This document shows positions 17,080 through 26,343 of a stretch of 64,000 nucleotides of DNA, in pieces. The notes under the pieces were generated by a model. The model did not search any database and was not told the origin of the DNA. It saw nothing but the letters and a program-made list of their open reading frames with translations. The translations under genes were made by a program, and so were the position numbers. How positions within the stretch are numbered: the stretch's first letter is position 1; each line of letters starts with the position of its first letter. This DNA comes from an uncultured Rhizobium sp. (GTDB taxonomy: Bacteria; Pseudomonadota; Alphaproteobacteria; Rhizobiales; Rhizobiaceae): NCBI GenBank assembly GCA_945952415.1, contig CAMFIF010000015.1:1-64000 (forward strand), read 5' to 3'.

Positions 17080-17511
17080 ATGCGTCGTTACGAGCCCATA
17101 GGACTGGTTGCAGCCTTTCTCGTGCTGGCAGCCGTTCCCGCCGCCCGGGCGGAAGATCCCGCCTATCCGGAAAAATGCCGGATGAATGCCATGGCCATGC
17201 CCGGCCAGATCAAGGGCGAGGCGGCCAAAGGCCCCGAAATGTCCTCCGAGATGACCGATTACCAGCAGGCCTTCGGGCTGGGCATGCGGGAGATGAACAC
17301 GAACATGATGGCCGGCATGATGCAGAACGATGCGGATGTCGCCTTCGTCTGCGGCATGATCGCCCATCATCTCGGGGCGATTTCCATGGCTGAAACGGAA
17401 CTCACCCATGGCGACAATGCCGAGGCGAAGGCCCTGGCCAAGAAGATCATCGATGCTCAGAAGGCCGAGGTCGAGACCATGAGACAGTGGCTCGACAAGG
17501 GCGACAAGTGA
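17080..17511 (+). CDS. DUF305 family exported protein
   Basis: A 143-residue protein with a signal peptide cleaved near ARAE (about residue 24). The mature part has the Met/His-rich motifs of DUF305: MNTNMMAGMM and FVCGMIAHHLGAISMAE, which can bind copper. It is followed by a Cys-rich copper-storage-like gene 41 bases downstream, so a periplasmic copper-handling role is likely by context. The short region before it (17003-17079) is GC-rich with imperfect inverted repeats and an AAGGAGG-type ribosome site directly upstream of the start. Confidence 0.85.
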   Translation: MRRYEPIGLVAAFLVLAAVPAARAEDPAYPEKCRMNAMAMPGQIKGEAAKGPEMSSEMTDYQQAFGLGMREMNTNMMAGMMQNDADVAFVCGMIAHHLGAISMAETELTHGDNAEAKALAKKIIDAQKAEVETMRQWLDKGDK

Positions 17512-17552
17512 CCTTCTGCCGGAGCGCGCCTTTCCCGAGAATGGAGATTGCC

Positions 17553-17885
17553 ATGAAACTCTACGAGGAGCCGATGCAGGCCTGCATCGATGCCTGTCTT
17601 GCCTGTTACCGGGCCTGCCTGCAGGCCCAGATGACCCATTGCCTCACGGTTGGCGGGGCGCATGTGGAACCCGCCCATTTCCGGCTGATGACCGCCTGTG
17701 CGGAAATGTGCCGGGCAAGCGCCCATATCCTGATGACGGGATCGGCGCTGCACACCCATAGCTGCCGCGCCTGTGCGGCCATCTGCGAGGCCTGTGCGGA
17801 TGATTGTGCCCGGCTTGACGGCATGGAGGAATGCGTGCGTGCCTGCCTCGCCTGCGCCGAGCGCTGCCGCGAGATGCAGGTCTGA
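17553..17885 (+). CDS. Four-helix-bundle copper-binding protein (Csp-like)
   Basis: A 110-residue protein rich in Cys spaced along helices: ACIDACLACYRACLQAQ, then TACAEMCRASAH, HSCRACAAICEACADDC and CVRACLACAERC. This is the pattern of copper storage proteins, where Cys line the inside of a four-helix bundle and hold many Cu(I) ions. There is no signal peptide, suggesting a cytosolic member. The ATG at 17553 follows a GGAG site. Placed directly after the DUF305 gene. Confidence 0.88.
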   Translation: MKLYEEPMQACIDACLACYRACLQAQMTHCLTVGGAHVEPAHFRLMTACAEMCRASAHILMTGSALHTHSCRACAAICEACADDCARLDGMEECVRACLACAERCREMQV

Positions 17886-17886
17886 T

Positions 17887-18171
17887 TTACCAGCGCGTCG
17901 CCTCGCCCGGGGCCGCCGCCTCGATGGCCAGGGCGTGGAGCCCGCGCTCCAGCTCGCCCTTGAGCAGATCAGTGACGGCCCTGTGGCGGGCCAGGCGTGT
18001 CATGCCGGCAAAGAGCGGAGAGACGATCCGGATACGGAAATGGCTATCGCCTGTTCCGTCGAAACCGGGCTGGTGGCCGGCGTGGAGGTGGCTTTCATTG
18101 AGGACCTCGAGCCTCTCGGGCGTGAGCGCCTCGGTCAGCCGGGCTCGAATCTCCTCCGTCAGGCTGGTCAT
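17887..18171 (-). CDS. BolA family protein
   Basis: A 94-residue BolA-like protein beginning MTSLTEEIRARLTEAL, with the typical ESHLHAGH and HFRIRIVSPLF and the RHRAVTDLL helix. BolA proteins pair with monothiol glutaredoxins in iron-sulfur cluster handling. The start at 18171 is chosen as the family N-terminus; the longer in-frame extension to 18264 is unlike BolA. It lies divergent from the J-domain gene that precedes cobS, a common rhizobial order. Confidence 0.92.
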   Translation of the reverse strand: MTSLTEEIRARLTEALTPERLEVLNESHLHAGHQPGFDGTGDSHFRIRIVSPLFAGMTRLARHRAVTDLLKGELERGLHALAIEAAAPGEATRW

Positions 18172-18397
18172 CCTGCCGCTCTCCTCATCGTTCCGGGTTT
18201 TCGGAAATGCCGCTGCTTCGCAGCAAAATACTCTCACAAAGCCCGCAACATTCCCGTTTGTCAATTCTTGTTGTGCGGGATCGCGCGCCCCATAATAGGG
18301 ACATTCGCGCGTCGTTCACCCGCGATGCTCAGCTCCCCGATTGTCCAGAGGGCGCATAATCCTGACCGGTTACCGATTGGGCGGTGCGCTAGACCGC

Positions 18398-19012
18398 ATG
18401 AAACTCGACTCCAAATATTTCGACCGTATCCGCACCCGGCGGAAGCGGGCAGAAGCCGCCGAGGCATCCGCACCCATGTGCCAGTGGGACGGCTGCACGG
18501 AAAAGGGCGCGCATCGTGCACCGGTCGGTCGCAATGCGGAAGGTTCCTTTTTTCTGTTCTGCTTCGAGCACGTCAAAGAATACAACAAGGGCTACAACTA
18601 TTTCTCCGGCCTCTCCGACAGCGAGATCGCCCGCTACCAGAAGGAGGCGATCACCGGCCATCGCCCGACCTGGACGGTGGGGGTGAACGGGGCTGCCCGC
18701 AGCGCGCCGCTTCATTCGGATATCCACTCCGCCCAGCTCAAGGGCCGGCTCAAGGATCCCTTCGGTTTCGTGCGCCAGTCGCGTGCCGGGCAGGAGGAGC
18801 CGCGCCAGAGAAAGCTCAAGACACTGGAAGCCAAAGCCTTCGATACGCTGGGACTTGCCGCCAATGCCACCGCGGCGGACATCAAGTCGCGCTACAAGGA
18901 GCTTGTAAAAAAGCACCACCCTGACGCAAATGGCGGAGACAGGGGCTCGGAAGAACGCTTTCGGGCGGTTATACAGGCGTATCAATTGTTAAAGCGGGAA
19001 GGTTTCTGCTAG
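18398..19012 (+). CDS. J-domain protein upstream of cobS
   Basis: A 204-residue protein starting MKLDSKYFDRIRTRRKRAE. The N-terminal two thirds hold a conserved block with CQWDGCTEKGAHRAP and FFLFCFEHVKEYN, possibly a small metal site (Cys/His). A C-terminal J domain (about residues 140-204) has the HPD signature (KKHHPDANGG) that stimulates DnaK. It lies directly before cobS on the same strand in what is a conserved rhizobial order. Its client is unknown; a role in assembling the cobalt chelatase is possible but only suggested by position. Confidence 0.88.
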   Translation: MKLDSKYFDRIRTRRKRAEAAEASAPMCQWDGCTEKGAHRAPVGRNAEGSFFLFCFEHVKEYNKGYNYFSGLSDSEIARYQKEAITGHRPTWTVGVNGAARSAPLHSDIHSAQLKGRLKDPFGFVRQSRAGQEEPRQRKLKTLEAKAFDTLGLAANATAADIKSRYKELVKKHHPDANGGDRGSEERFRAVIQAYQLLKREGFC

Positions 19013-19090
19013 ACGCTTTCTGAAACACCTGCAAAAAAGTGACACGAAGAGGCAAGACGGCGGGCAGCTTCTGCTCGCCCTGGAGAGACG

Positions 19091-20080
19091 ATGAGCAAAG
19101 TTGACCTTGAATATTCCAACCTGCCCGACACGACCGTTTCGGTACGCGACGTCTTCGGGATCGACACGGATATCCGCGTTCCCGCCTATTCCGTCGGTGG
19201 CCCCTATGTGCCCGATCTCGATCCGGATTACCTCTTCGACCGCGAAACCACGCTCGCAATTCTGGCTGGCTTTGCCCATAACCGCCGCGTCATGGTCTCC
19301 GGCTTCCACGGCACCGGCAAATCCACCCATATCGAGCAGGTCGCGGCGCGCCTCAACTGGCCCTGCGTGCGCGTAAACCTCGACAGCCATGTCAGCCGTA
19401 TCGATCTCGTCGGCAAGGACGCGATCGTGGTGAAGGACGGGATGCAGGTCACCGAATTCAAGGACGGCATCCTGCCCTGGGCCTATCAGCACAATGTGGC
19501 GCTGGTCTTCGATGAATATGATGCCGGTCGTCCTGATGTGATGTTCGTGATCCAGCGCGTGCTGGAAAGCTCCGGCCGCCTGACGCTGCTCGACCAGAGC
19601 CGGGTCATCCGCCCCCATCCGGCCTTCCGCCTGTTTGCGACCGCCAACACGGTCGGCCTCGGCGATACGACCGGTCTCTATCACGGTACCCAGCAGATCA
19701 ACCAGGCGCAGATGGACCGCTGGTCGCTGGTCACCACGCTGAATTACCTGCCGCATGAGAAGGAAGTCGACATTGTCTGCGCCAAGGTGAAGGGCTTTGC
19801 CGCCAGCGCCGGTCGCGAGACCGTGTCCAAGATGGTGCGGGTGGCCGATCTTACCCGCGCCGCCTTCATGAATGGCGACCTCTCGACCGTGATGAGCCCG
19901 CGTACGGTGATCAGCTGGGCGGAAAATGCCGAGATCTTCGGCGATACCGCCTTTGCCTTCCGGGTCACCTTCCTCAACAAGTGCGACGAGCTGGAACGCG
20001 CCCTGGTTGCCGAACAGTATCAGCGCGCCTTCGGGGTGGAGCTGAAGGAAAGCGCCGCCAATATCGTGCTTGGCGCCTGA
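19091..20080 (+). CDS. cobS: Cobaltochelatase subunit CobS
   Basis: A 329-residue MoxR-type AAA+ ATPase. With CobT it drives CobN to insert cobalt into hydrogenobyrinate a,c-diamide in the aerobic cobalamin pathway. Walker A is GFHGTGKST, Walker [10 protein letters not shown], and sensor-type [11 protein letters not shown] follows. Starts [13 protein letters not shown], typical for the family. cobT follows after 118 bases that contain a GC-rich hairpin (GCCCGC/GCGGGC near 20085-20104). Confidence 0.96.
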   Translation: MSKVDLEYSNLPDTTVSVRDVFGIDTDIRVPAYSVGGPYVPDLDPDYLFDRETTLAILAGFAHNRRVMVSGFHGTGKSTHIEQVAARLNWPCVRVNLDSHVSRIDLVGKDAIVVKDGMQVTEFKDGILPWAYQHNVALVFDEYDAGRPDVMFVIQRVLESSGRLTLLDQSRVIRPHPAFRLFATANTVGLGDTTGLYHGTQQINQAQMDRWSLVTTLNYLPHEKEVDIVCAKVKGFAASAGRETVSKMVRVADLTRAAFMNGDLSTVMSPRTVISWAENAEIFGDTAFAFRVTFLNKCDELERALVAEQYQRAFGVELKESAANIVLGA

Positions 20081-20198
20081 TCAGGCCCGCCCGCGCAAGC
20101 GGGCGCGGCAACCGCATTTCATGGGTTGAAACAAGAGGAACGTGCCTTTCGCCCGCAGGGGTGAAGGCATAAGCCTGAGAGGCTTCAGGGCAGGACAT

Positions 20199-22094
20199 AT
20201 GGCAGGCCGTGGCGACAACATGCGAGCGAAACCCGGAACCGCCGTGGATATGGAGCCGGTTCGCCGCGCCATATCCGGTTGCGTGCGATCCGTGGCCGGG
20301 CGGACACCGGTGGAGGTGAGCTTCGCCAATGATCGCCCCGGCATGACCGGTACGGCGATCCGCCTGCCCGAGCTTTCCCGCCGCCCGACAGCGGCGGAAC
20401 TTGCGGTCACCCGCGGGCTGGGCGACAGCATGGCGCTGCGCGTCGCCTGCCATGACCAGAAGGTGCATAATGCGCTTGCGCCGCAGGGCGCAGATGCGCG
20501 GGCGGTCTATGATGCTGTCGAGCAGGCCCGGGTCGAATCGATCGGCGCCCTGCGCATGGCGGGCATGGCTTCCAATCTGGCGGCGATGAATGCGGAGAAA
20601 TATGCCAAGGCGAATTTCTCCGGCATCCAGCGGCAGCAGGACGCGCCCATTCAGGAAGCGCTCGCCATGCTGGTGCGCGAGAAGCTGACGGGCACGCCTG
20701 CACCGGAGAGCGCCGGCAAGGTGCTCGATCTCTGGCGGCCCTATATCGAGCAGAAGGCAGGCGGACAGCTCGACAATCTTGCCGCCTCGCTGAACGACCA
20801 GCAGGCCTTTGCCCGGGTGGTGCGCAGCATTCTCTCCTCCATGAACATGGCCGATGATCTTGCCGACGAGCAGGACGAGGCGGAAGATAACCAGCCCGAA
20901 GCCGACGAGGACCAGCCGCGCAGCCAGGAAGAGAATCAGGAAAGCGCGGAAGAGGAAGCCGGCAGCGAACAGGCGCCCGCCGAAGACAGCGAATCCGCCG
21001 ATGAGCAGCTGGAAGAAGGTGAAATGGACGGCGCGGAGATTTCCGAAGAGGAGCTTTCCGACGACGATCAGGACGATTCGGAGACCCCCGGCGAGACCCG
21101 CCGGCCGGCGAGCCCCTTCGACGATTTCAACGAGAAGGTCGACTACAAGATCTTCACCGAGGATTTCGACGAAGAGATCACCGCGGAAGAGCTCTGCGAC
21201 GAGGCGGAGCTCGAGCGGCTGCGCGCCTTCCTCGACAAGCAGCTCTCCCACCTTCAGGGTGCGGTCGGCCGCCTTGCCAACCGCTTGCAGCGCCGCCTGA
21301 TGGCCAAGCAGAATCGCTCCTGGGACTTCGACCTGGAGGAAGGCTATCTCGACACGGCGCGCCTGCCGCGGCTGGTGATCGATCCGATGCAGCCGCTCTC
21401 CTTCAAGATGGAGCGCGACACGCAGTTCCGCGATACGGTCGTGACGCTGCTGATCGACAATTCCGGCTCGATGCGTGGACGGCCGATCACGGTTGCGGCG
21501 ACCTGTGCCGATATTCTCGCCCGCACGCTGGAGCGTTGCGGGGTGAAGGTGGAGCTTCTTGGCTTCACCACCAAGGCCTGGAAGGGCGGGCAGTCGCGCG
21601 AGAAGTGGCTCGCCTCCGGCAAGCCCCCTGCGCCCGGCCGGCTCAACGATCTGCGCCATATCATCTACAAGTCCGCGGACGCACCCTGGCGGCGCGCCCG
21701 CCGCAATCTCGGCCTGATGATGCGCGAGGGCCTGCTGAAGGAAAATATCGATGGCGAAGCGCTGATGTGGGCGCATAACCGGCTGATGCAGCGGCGCGAG
21801 CAGCGGCGCATCCTGATGATGATCTCGGACGGGGCGCCGGTGGACGATTCGACCCTGTCGGTCAATCCGGGCAATTATCTGGAACGGCATCTCCGGGCGG
21901 TGATCGAGCAGATCGAGACCCGCTCGCCCGTGGAATTGCTCGCCATCGGCATCGGCCATGACGTGACGCGCTATTATCGCCGGGCCGTGACCATCGTGGA
22001 TGCGGACGAGCTTGCGGGCGCGATGACCGAGCAGCTTGCCTCGCTCTTCGAGGAAACCGGCGGTCGCGGTGGCCGAAAGGGCCGCGCCCGTTGA
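20199..22094 (+). CDS. cobT: Cobaltochelatase subunit CobT
   Basis: A 631-residue partner of CobS. The N-terminal domain (about 1-215) is followed by a long acidic linker rich in Glu/Asp (about 225-325) and a C-terminal VWA domain with the MIDAS motif [11 protein letters not shown] near residue 420 and a later [11 protein letters not shown]. The start at 20199 (MAGRGDN) is preferred because CAGGA precedes it; an in-frame codon at 20142 would add a stretch unlike the family. The stop overlaps the next gene's TTG start. Confidence 0.95.
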   Translation: MAGRGDNMRAKPGTAVDMEPVRRAISGCVRSVAGRTPVEVSFANDRPGMTGTAIRLPELSRRPTAAELAVTRGLGDSMALRVACHDQKVHNALAPQGADARAVYDAVEQARVESIGALRMAGMASNLAAMNAEKYAKANFSGIQRQQDAPIQEALAMLVREKLTGTPAPESAGKVLDLWRPYIEQKAGGQLDNLAASLNDQQAFARVVRSILSSMNMADDLADEQDEAEDNQPEADEDQPRSQEENQESAEEEAGSEQAPAEDSESADEQLEEGEMDGAEISEEELSDDDQDDSETPGETRRPASPFDDFNEKVDYKIFTEDFDEEITAEELCDEAELERLRAFLDKQLSHLQGAVGRLANRLQRRLMAKQNRSWDFDLEEGYLDTARLPRLVIDPMQPLSFKMERDTQFRDTVVTLLIDNSGSMRGRPITVAATCADILARTLERCGVKVELLGFTTKAWKGGQSREKWLASGKPPAPGRLNDLRHIIYKSADAPWRRARRNLGLMMREGLLKENIDGEALMWAHNRLMQRREQRRILMMISDGAPVDDSTLSVNPGNYLERHLRAVIEQIETRSPVELLAIGIGHDVTRYYRRAVTIVDADELAGAMTEQLASLFEETGGRGGRKGRAR

Positions 22095-23110
22095 GATCGA
22101 GCGGCAAGGGGGCGTTTGCGAAGCGGGGCTGGCTCGTCTCAGCCCTTCTGGCGCCCGTGCTTCTCGCCCTTGTCACCCCTTCGCTTGCCGAGCCCGCGCT
22201 GATCAATGCCCGGCCCATCACCCATTTCCAGGTGGGCAGCGAGGAGACTCGCTTCGGAAAGCTCGAATTTCTCGGCGGTCTGGTGCTCGATTCGCCCGAG
22301 CCGCTCTTCGGCAGTCTCTCCTCGATCCGCTTCCTGCCGGATGGGGTGAGTTTCATTTCGGTGCTGGATACGGGCCATTGGCTGACCGGGCGCCTGGAGC
22401 GCGGCGCGGATGGCCGGCTTTCAGGCCTTTCCGGTGTGGAGATCACCTCCATGCGGGATTCCAAGGGTAGGGTCGAGGCACAGAAATATAACATGGACAG
22501 TGAGGGCGTTGCCATCAGGGGCGATCAGGTCCTTGTCTCCTTCGAGCGCAAGCACCGGGTGGATGTCTATCCGGCTGCGGGCTTTGCCGAGAGCCTTCCG
22601 GTGGGGACGGTGCCCATCCTTATCCCGAAGAAGGATCTTCGCGGGAACGGCAGCCTGGAGACCGTGGTCGTCGCGCCCCCCGGTTCGCCACTCGCGGGTT
22701 CCATCTTCATCGTCGCCGAACGGAGTGTCGATGAGAAGGGCAATCTCTATGCCGCCATTCTCGACGGCCCGCGCAAGGGTCTCCTTTCCGTGAAGCCCTC
22801 CGACGGCTTTGCCGTTTCGGACGGCGCCTTTCTGCCTTCGGGCGATCTCCTGCTGCTGGAGCGGCGCTTCAACATAGCCACGGGCGTTAGCGTTCGCATC
22901 CTCAGGATCAAGGGGGACGATATCCGGCCGGGCGCGGTGCTTTCCGGCGAGACCCTCCTCAAGGCCGACATGGCGGACCAGATCGACAATATGGAAGGGA
23001 TCGATGCGGTGATGGCGGCAGACGGCTCCACCCATCTCATCCTCGTCTCGGATGACAACCATTCCATCTTCCAGCGCAGCCTGATGCTGGAATTCAAACT
23101 TCTCCCCTGA
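22091..23110 (+). CDS. Esterase-like activity of phytase family protein (exported)
   Basis: A 339-residue protein beginning at a TTG that overlaps the cobT stop by four bases (TTGA). A basic start and a hydrophobic core ([19 protein letters not shown]) form a signal peptide. The mature part has the beta-propeller-like repeats of the phytase-like family ([46 protein letters not shown]). Enzymatic activity is uncertain for this family. A conserved neighbour of cobT in rhizobia; no clear role in cobalamin synthesis. Confidence 0.85.
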   Translation: MRSSGKGAFAKRGWLVSALLAPVLLALVTPSLAEPALINARPITHFQVGSEETRFGKLEFLGGLVLDSPEPLFGSLSSIRFLPDGVSFISVLDTGHWLTGRLERGADGRLSGLSGVEITSMRDSKGRVEAQKYNMDSEGVAIRGDQVLVSFERKHRVDVYPAAGFAESLPVGTVPILIPKKDLRGNGSLETVVVAPPGSPLAGSIFIVAERSVDEKGNLYAAILDGPRKGLLSVKPSDGFAVSDGAFLPSGDLLLLERRFNIATGVSVRILRIKGDDIRPGAVLSGETLLKADMADQIDNMEGIDAVMAADGSTHLILVSDDNHSIFQRSLMLEFKLLP

Positions 23111-23112
23111 CG

Positions 23113-23161
23113 AAAAAAGCCCCGCGCGAGCGAGGCTTTCCGGCTCTCCAACGGGGCTTTT
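23113..23161. terminator. Bidirectional intrinsic terminator
   Basis: AAAAAAGCCCC at 23113-23123 pairs with GGGGCTTTT at 23153-23161, enclosing a second GC-rich stem. The A-tract and T-tract on either side allow use on both strands. It lies between two convergent genes. Confidence 0.75.
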
Positions 23162-23166
23162 GGGGT

Positions 23167-23802
23167 TCAGCGCGCGTCAACCGCCGGCATGGGGCGAATG
23201 ATGTTCATGAGAGCGCCATAGGGAAGGAGCATCAGCAGCCCGACAGTGATCTTCGCGCCGAAATCGCCAAGCGCCCAGGAAATCCAGCGCGGCGTCTGCG
23301 CCGTGAGGATGCCGAGGATCGGTGCCTGTTCGATCGCGAAGGGATCGTTCGGGCCGAAGACGACGAAGAGCGGCGCAAAGGCAAAGGAGAAGAACATCGT
23401 CGTGTCGAGCGCCGAGCCTGCCAGCGAGCCGGCCAGCGGAGCCTGCCACCAGCTCTGGCGGCGAAGGCGGTTGAAGACCGTGATGTCGAGCAGCTGGCCG
23501 ATCAGGAAGGCTGATCCCGAGGCGATCGCGATGCGATGGGGCGCCGTCATCAGCGACAGCAGGACCCCTGCCACGAAGCCGACGAAGACCACCCGGCGGG
23601 CCACGGAAGGGCCGAACTGGCGGTTGGTCAGGTCCGTTACCAGGAAGGCAACCGGATAGGTAAAGGCTCCCCAGGTGAGAATGTCACCCAGCGCAATGCC
23701 GGCCAGCGTGCCGGAGAGCGGGAATTGTACGAGGAAATTCGAGGCGACGACGACAGCCGTCATCATCATGGCATAGAGAATCACAAAGCGGTTCGCTTGC
23801 AT
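23167..23802 (-). CDS. yhhQ: Queuosine precursor transporter (YhhQ, DUF165)
   Basis: A 211-residue inner-membrane protein with about six hydrophobic segments; the family imports queuosine precursors for tRNA modification. Starts MQANRFVILYAMMMTAVVVA at 23802 after an AGGAT site. Family features include GDILTWGAFTYPVAFLVTDL, TNRQFGP and GSALDTTMFFSFAFA. An in-frame codon at 23877 lies upstream but lacks membrane character. The leader contains an A-rich stretch but no preQ1 riboswitch fold that I could build. Confidence 0.9.
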   Translation of the reverse strand: MQANRFVILYAMMMTAVVVASNFLVQFPLSGTLAGIALGDILTWGAFTYPVAFLVTDLTNRQFGPSVARRVVFVGFVAGVLLSLMTAPHRIAIASGSAFLIGQLLDITVFNRLRRQSWWQAPLAGSLAGSALDTTMFFSFAFAPLFVVFGPNDPFAIEQAPILGILTAQTPRWISWALGDFGAKITVGLLMLLPYGALMNIIRPMPAVDAR

Positions 23803-23851
23803 TTTTTTATCCTGGGTGATGCCACCAGTTGGAGAAACGGGCCGGACATGC

Positions 23852-23884
23852 AAAAGGCTTGGCCGGAGACCGGACAAGCCTTTC
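23852..23884 (-). terminator. Intrinsic terminator of rpmB
   Basis: On the minus strand AAAGGCTTG, a short GC-rich inner stem, then CAAGCCTTTT. It lies 32 bases past the rpmB stop codon and upstream of yhhQ on the same strand, so it should separate the two transcripts. Confidence 0.8.
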
Positions 23885-23915
23885 GTAAGCCGTAGAGAGA
23901 GGCGTCAGCCGCAGA

Positions 23916-24206
23916 TTATGCGGCTTCAGCGGTCTTCTTGACGATCTGACGACGCAGCAGGCGAGCGCGCATGGAAAGCTCGGACTCGTCAGCCTTCAGC
24001 AGGAAGGCATCGAGGCCACCGCGATGCTCGACGGAGCGCAGGGCAGAGGCCGAAACGCGCAGACGGAAACGCTGGCCGAGGGCATCGGAAATCAGCGTCA
24101 CGTTGCAGAGGTTCGGCAGGAACCGGCGCTTGGTCTTGTTGTTGGCATGGCTGACATTGTTGCCAAACTGAACACCCTTGCCAGTCAATTCGCAGCTGCG
24201 GGACAT
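23916..24206 (-). CDS. rpmB: 50S ribosomal protein L28
   Basis: A 96-residue ribosomal protein starting [20 protein letters not shown] at 24206, followed by [13 protein letters not shown], both diagnostic for L28. Full length for alphaproteobacteria. It has its own near-consensus promoter upstream and an intrinsic terminator downstream, so it is a monocistronic unit. Confidence 0.96.
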   Translation of the reverse strand: MSRSCELTGKGVQFGNNVSHANNKTKRRFLPNLCNVTLISDALGQRFRLRVSASALRSVEHRGGLDAFLLKADESELSMRARLLRRQIVKKTAEAA

Positions 24207-24289
24207 GGTACACCTATTGTTCTTGGCCATGGATCGGAACCCGGCAAAACCGGCGCGCAATCCAACAGGCAGGATTGGAAAGTTGCGGT

Positions 24290-24318
24290 TCTATAGTCAC
24301 GCCATCCTCGCCAGTCAA
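24290..24318 (-). promoter_or_regulatory. Sigma-70-type promoter of rpmB
   Basis: On the minus strand TTGACT (24318-24313), a 17-base spacer, then TATAGA (24295-24290). Both hexamers and the spacing are close to consensus. Transcription would begin near 24283, giving a leader of about 77 bases before the rpmB start. Confidence 0.75.
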
Positions 24319-24458
24319 GCCAAACCTGTACCGGTCGTGGAAGAATCCTTGAAAAAGCCGATGTTTTGTTATCTGCACGGGACGGGTTATAAGCATCTGA
24401 CGGCCCGGGCGGAAGCCCTGGCCGGCCAGGGACGCCAAGCGGGTTGGGGTGACACAGG

Positions 24459-25226
24459 ATGAAAACGGTATTTGCAGTGGCCCTGTCGGCCGCACTCCTC
24501 GGTGGGGGCTCGGCCGCCATGGCAACCAGTCTTTCCCAGCAGACCGAATACCGGATCGCCATCGGCGGGCTGCCCGTGGCCCGCGCCGTGTTCAACACAA
24601 CAATCGAAAACAAAAAATACGCCATCTCCGGCCATGTGAACACATCGGGCCTTGCCGATCTCATCGCCGATATCGATGCGGAGACCTCGGTGACTGGCAC
24701 CTTCACCGGCGGCACGCTACGGGCACGGAATTACGACCTCACCTATTCGAGCGGCAAGAAAACCCGCATCTACAGGGTGAATTTCAATGGCGGCCGGGTC
24801 GTCAGCAGTTCCATCAGCCCGGAGCCCAAGCGGCCCGATGGCTGGGTACCTGTCACGGCGCGCCATTTGCGCGCGGTGCTCGATCCGATTTCCGGCCTTG
24901 TCTTTCCTGAGGGCCACAAGGTCTGCCCCCGCTCGCTGCCGATCTTCGATGGGGAGACGCGCATGGATCTCGTGCTGGGCAAGAAGGGAACGAAACCCTT
25001 CAAGGTGGAAGGTTATGAAGGCGAGGCGCTTGTCTGCAGCGTGCGGTTCGTGCCGAAGGGCGGCTATCGTGAAGGTCGCAAGGACATCGAATATCTGCGC
25101 AACTCCCGGCAGATGGAAATCTGGTTCGCCAGTGCCGGGAAGGCCCGGCTCGTTGCCCCCGTATATGTGCGGATTCCCACACAGATCGGCATGCTGACCA
25201 TCTCCGCCCGCAGGATCAGCAATTGA
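24459..25226 (+). CDS. DUF3108 family exported protein
   Basis: A 255-residue protein with a signal peptide (MKTVFAVALSAALLGGGSAA, cleavage near AMA). The body matches the DUF3108 pattern, with TEYRIAIGGLPVARAVF near the start, a central YDLTYSSGKKTRIY and the end YVRIPTQIGMLTISARRI. Probably periplasmic; function unknown. Its stop overlaps the TTG start of the following gene (TTGA), so the two are coupled. Confidence 0.85.
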   Translation: MKTVFAVALSAALLGGGSAAMATSLSQQTEYRIAIGGLPVARAVFNTTIENKKYAISGHVNTSGLADLIADIDAETSVTGTFTGGTLRARNYDLTYSSGKKTRIYRVNFNGGRVVSSSISPEPKRPDGWVPVTARHLRAVLDPISGLVFPEGHKVCPRSLPIFDGETRMDLVLGKKGTKPFKVEGYEGEALVCSVRFVPKGGYREGRKDIEYLRNSRQMEIWFASAGKARLVAPVYVRIPTQIGMLTISARRISN

Positions 25227-25876
25227 GGGTGGGCGAAATCGGCCTTCCCGCATTGCTGCTTGCGCTTTCCGTTGCGCTCGCTCTCGTTTATTCGCTTCTG
25301 GGGCGAAGCGCGCCGCTTCCGCAAAGGCTGGTTTCCAAGGGCGGGTCTATCCTCCTCCTTGCCCTCCTCAGCGCGATGGAGGGTGGATCGGGCGTGCTGA
25401 TTGCCGCCCTGCTCTTTTCTGCGCTCGGCGACATCGCGCTGGTCTTTGCGGGAAGGCGGGCCTTTCTTGCAGGTCTCTTTGCCTTCTTCCTCGCCCATCT
25501 GGCCTTCGCGGCGGCCATAGCCGGCCGGTGGCCGCCGGCCTTGTCGGATGCTGCGCTGTGGCAGGTCGCCCTTCTCGTGGTTTTGGGGCTCGCCGCGCTT
25601 GGGCTTCTTCGGGCCGTCTGGGCGGGTGCCAGAGGCATGCGGCCTCCGGCGGCTGCCTATGCCGGAGTGATTTTCCTGATGGTCTCCCTTGCCGTTCTGG
25701 CGGGCATGCCGGTGCTGATCGCCGGGGCGCTCCTCTTCTTCGCCTCCGATGCGGTGCTCTCGCTGGAGACCTTCCGCATCGCGTCCGAGGCGCCCATACG
25801 CCGATGGACGAAGCCCTTCGTCTGGTGGACCTATTACATGGCCCAGGTTTTCTTGGCCTCCGCGCTGCTCGGCTAG
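25223..25876 (+). CDS. Lysoplasmalogenase family membrane protein (YhhN)
   Basis: A 217-residue protein with about eight hydrophobic helices. Family marks are FSALGDIALVFAGR and FFASDAVLSLETFR, each holding conserved Asp residues within the membrane, and the C-terminal WWTYYMAQVFLA. Members hydrolyse the vinyl ether of lysoplasmalogens in animals; the bacterial role is unclear. Starts at a TTG overlapping the DUF3108 stop. Confidence 0.85.
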   Translation: MRVGEIGLPALLLALSVALALVYSLLGRSAPLPQRLVSKGGSILLLALLSAMEGGSGVLIAALLFSALGDIALVFAGRRAFLAGLFAFFLAHLAFAAAIAGRWPPALSDAALWQVALLVVLGLAALGLLRAVWAGARGMRPPAAAYAGVIFLMVSLAVLAGMPVLIAGALLFFASDAVLSLETFRIASEAPIRRWTKPFVWWTYYMAQVFLASALLG

Positions 25877-25891
25877 AGGCTTTTACGCCCC

Positions 25892-26338
25892 TCAGGGCAG
25901 GGTGCTGGCGTCCTCACCGGGTGTCCAGGCAGGCGGCGCCATTTCGAAGGCATCGAAGGTGAAGCCCGGCGAAACGGTGCAGCCCACCAGGGTAAAGGCC
26001 CCCAGCGTTTCAGCCGACTGCCAGATATTGGCGGGAATGATTGCCTGAGGCCGTTCGCCTTTCAGGATATCGGGCCCCAGAATCGTGCTTTCCACTGGGC
26101 CGCCATCGGCAGCCGAGCGCAGGATCAGCGGCGCGCCGGCATAATAATGCCAGACCTCGGACGCATCCTTCACCCGGTGCCAGTGGGAACGTTGGCCGGC
26201 TTCCAGAAGGTAATAGATCGCCGTGGAATGACCCCGCTCGCCGCCTTCCGTGTCCCGGTAGGTCTGCCGGTACCATCCGCCTTCGGGATGGGGTTCCAGG
26301 TCGAGGAGGGCAATAATATCCTTGGATTGCATGGGCAT
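25892..26338 (-). CDS. Cupin-domain protein (DUF985)
   Basis: A 148-residue single-domain cupin with PHPEGGWYRQTYRD, STAIYYLLEAGQRSHWHR and EVWHYYAGAPL, the conserved block of DUF985, including His residues typical of the cupin metal site. Function unknown. Five bases separate it from the upstream gloB gene on the same strand, so they are likely cotranscribed. Confidence 0.88.
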   Translation of the reverse strand: MPMQSKDIIALLDLEPHPEGGWYRQTYRDTEGGERGHSTAIYYLLEAGQRSHWHRVKDASEVWHYYAGAPLILRSAADGGPVESTILGPDILKGERPQAIIPANIWQSAETLGAFTLVGCTVSPGFTFDAFEMAPPAWTPGEDASTLP

Positions 26339-26343
26339 GGCTT

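Noticed and set aside
19974..21959. A 661-codon minus-strand frame opposite cobT
   Set aside because: Antisense shadow of cobT in high-GC DNA, with no ribosome site or motif.
23803..23850. A-rich leader of yhhQ as a preQ1 riboswitch
   Set aside because: There is a small stem and an A-tract, but the loop is only about 4 bases and the conserved preQ1-I loop sequence is missing.
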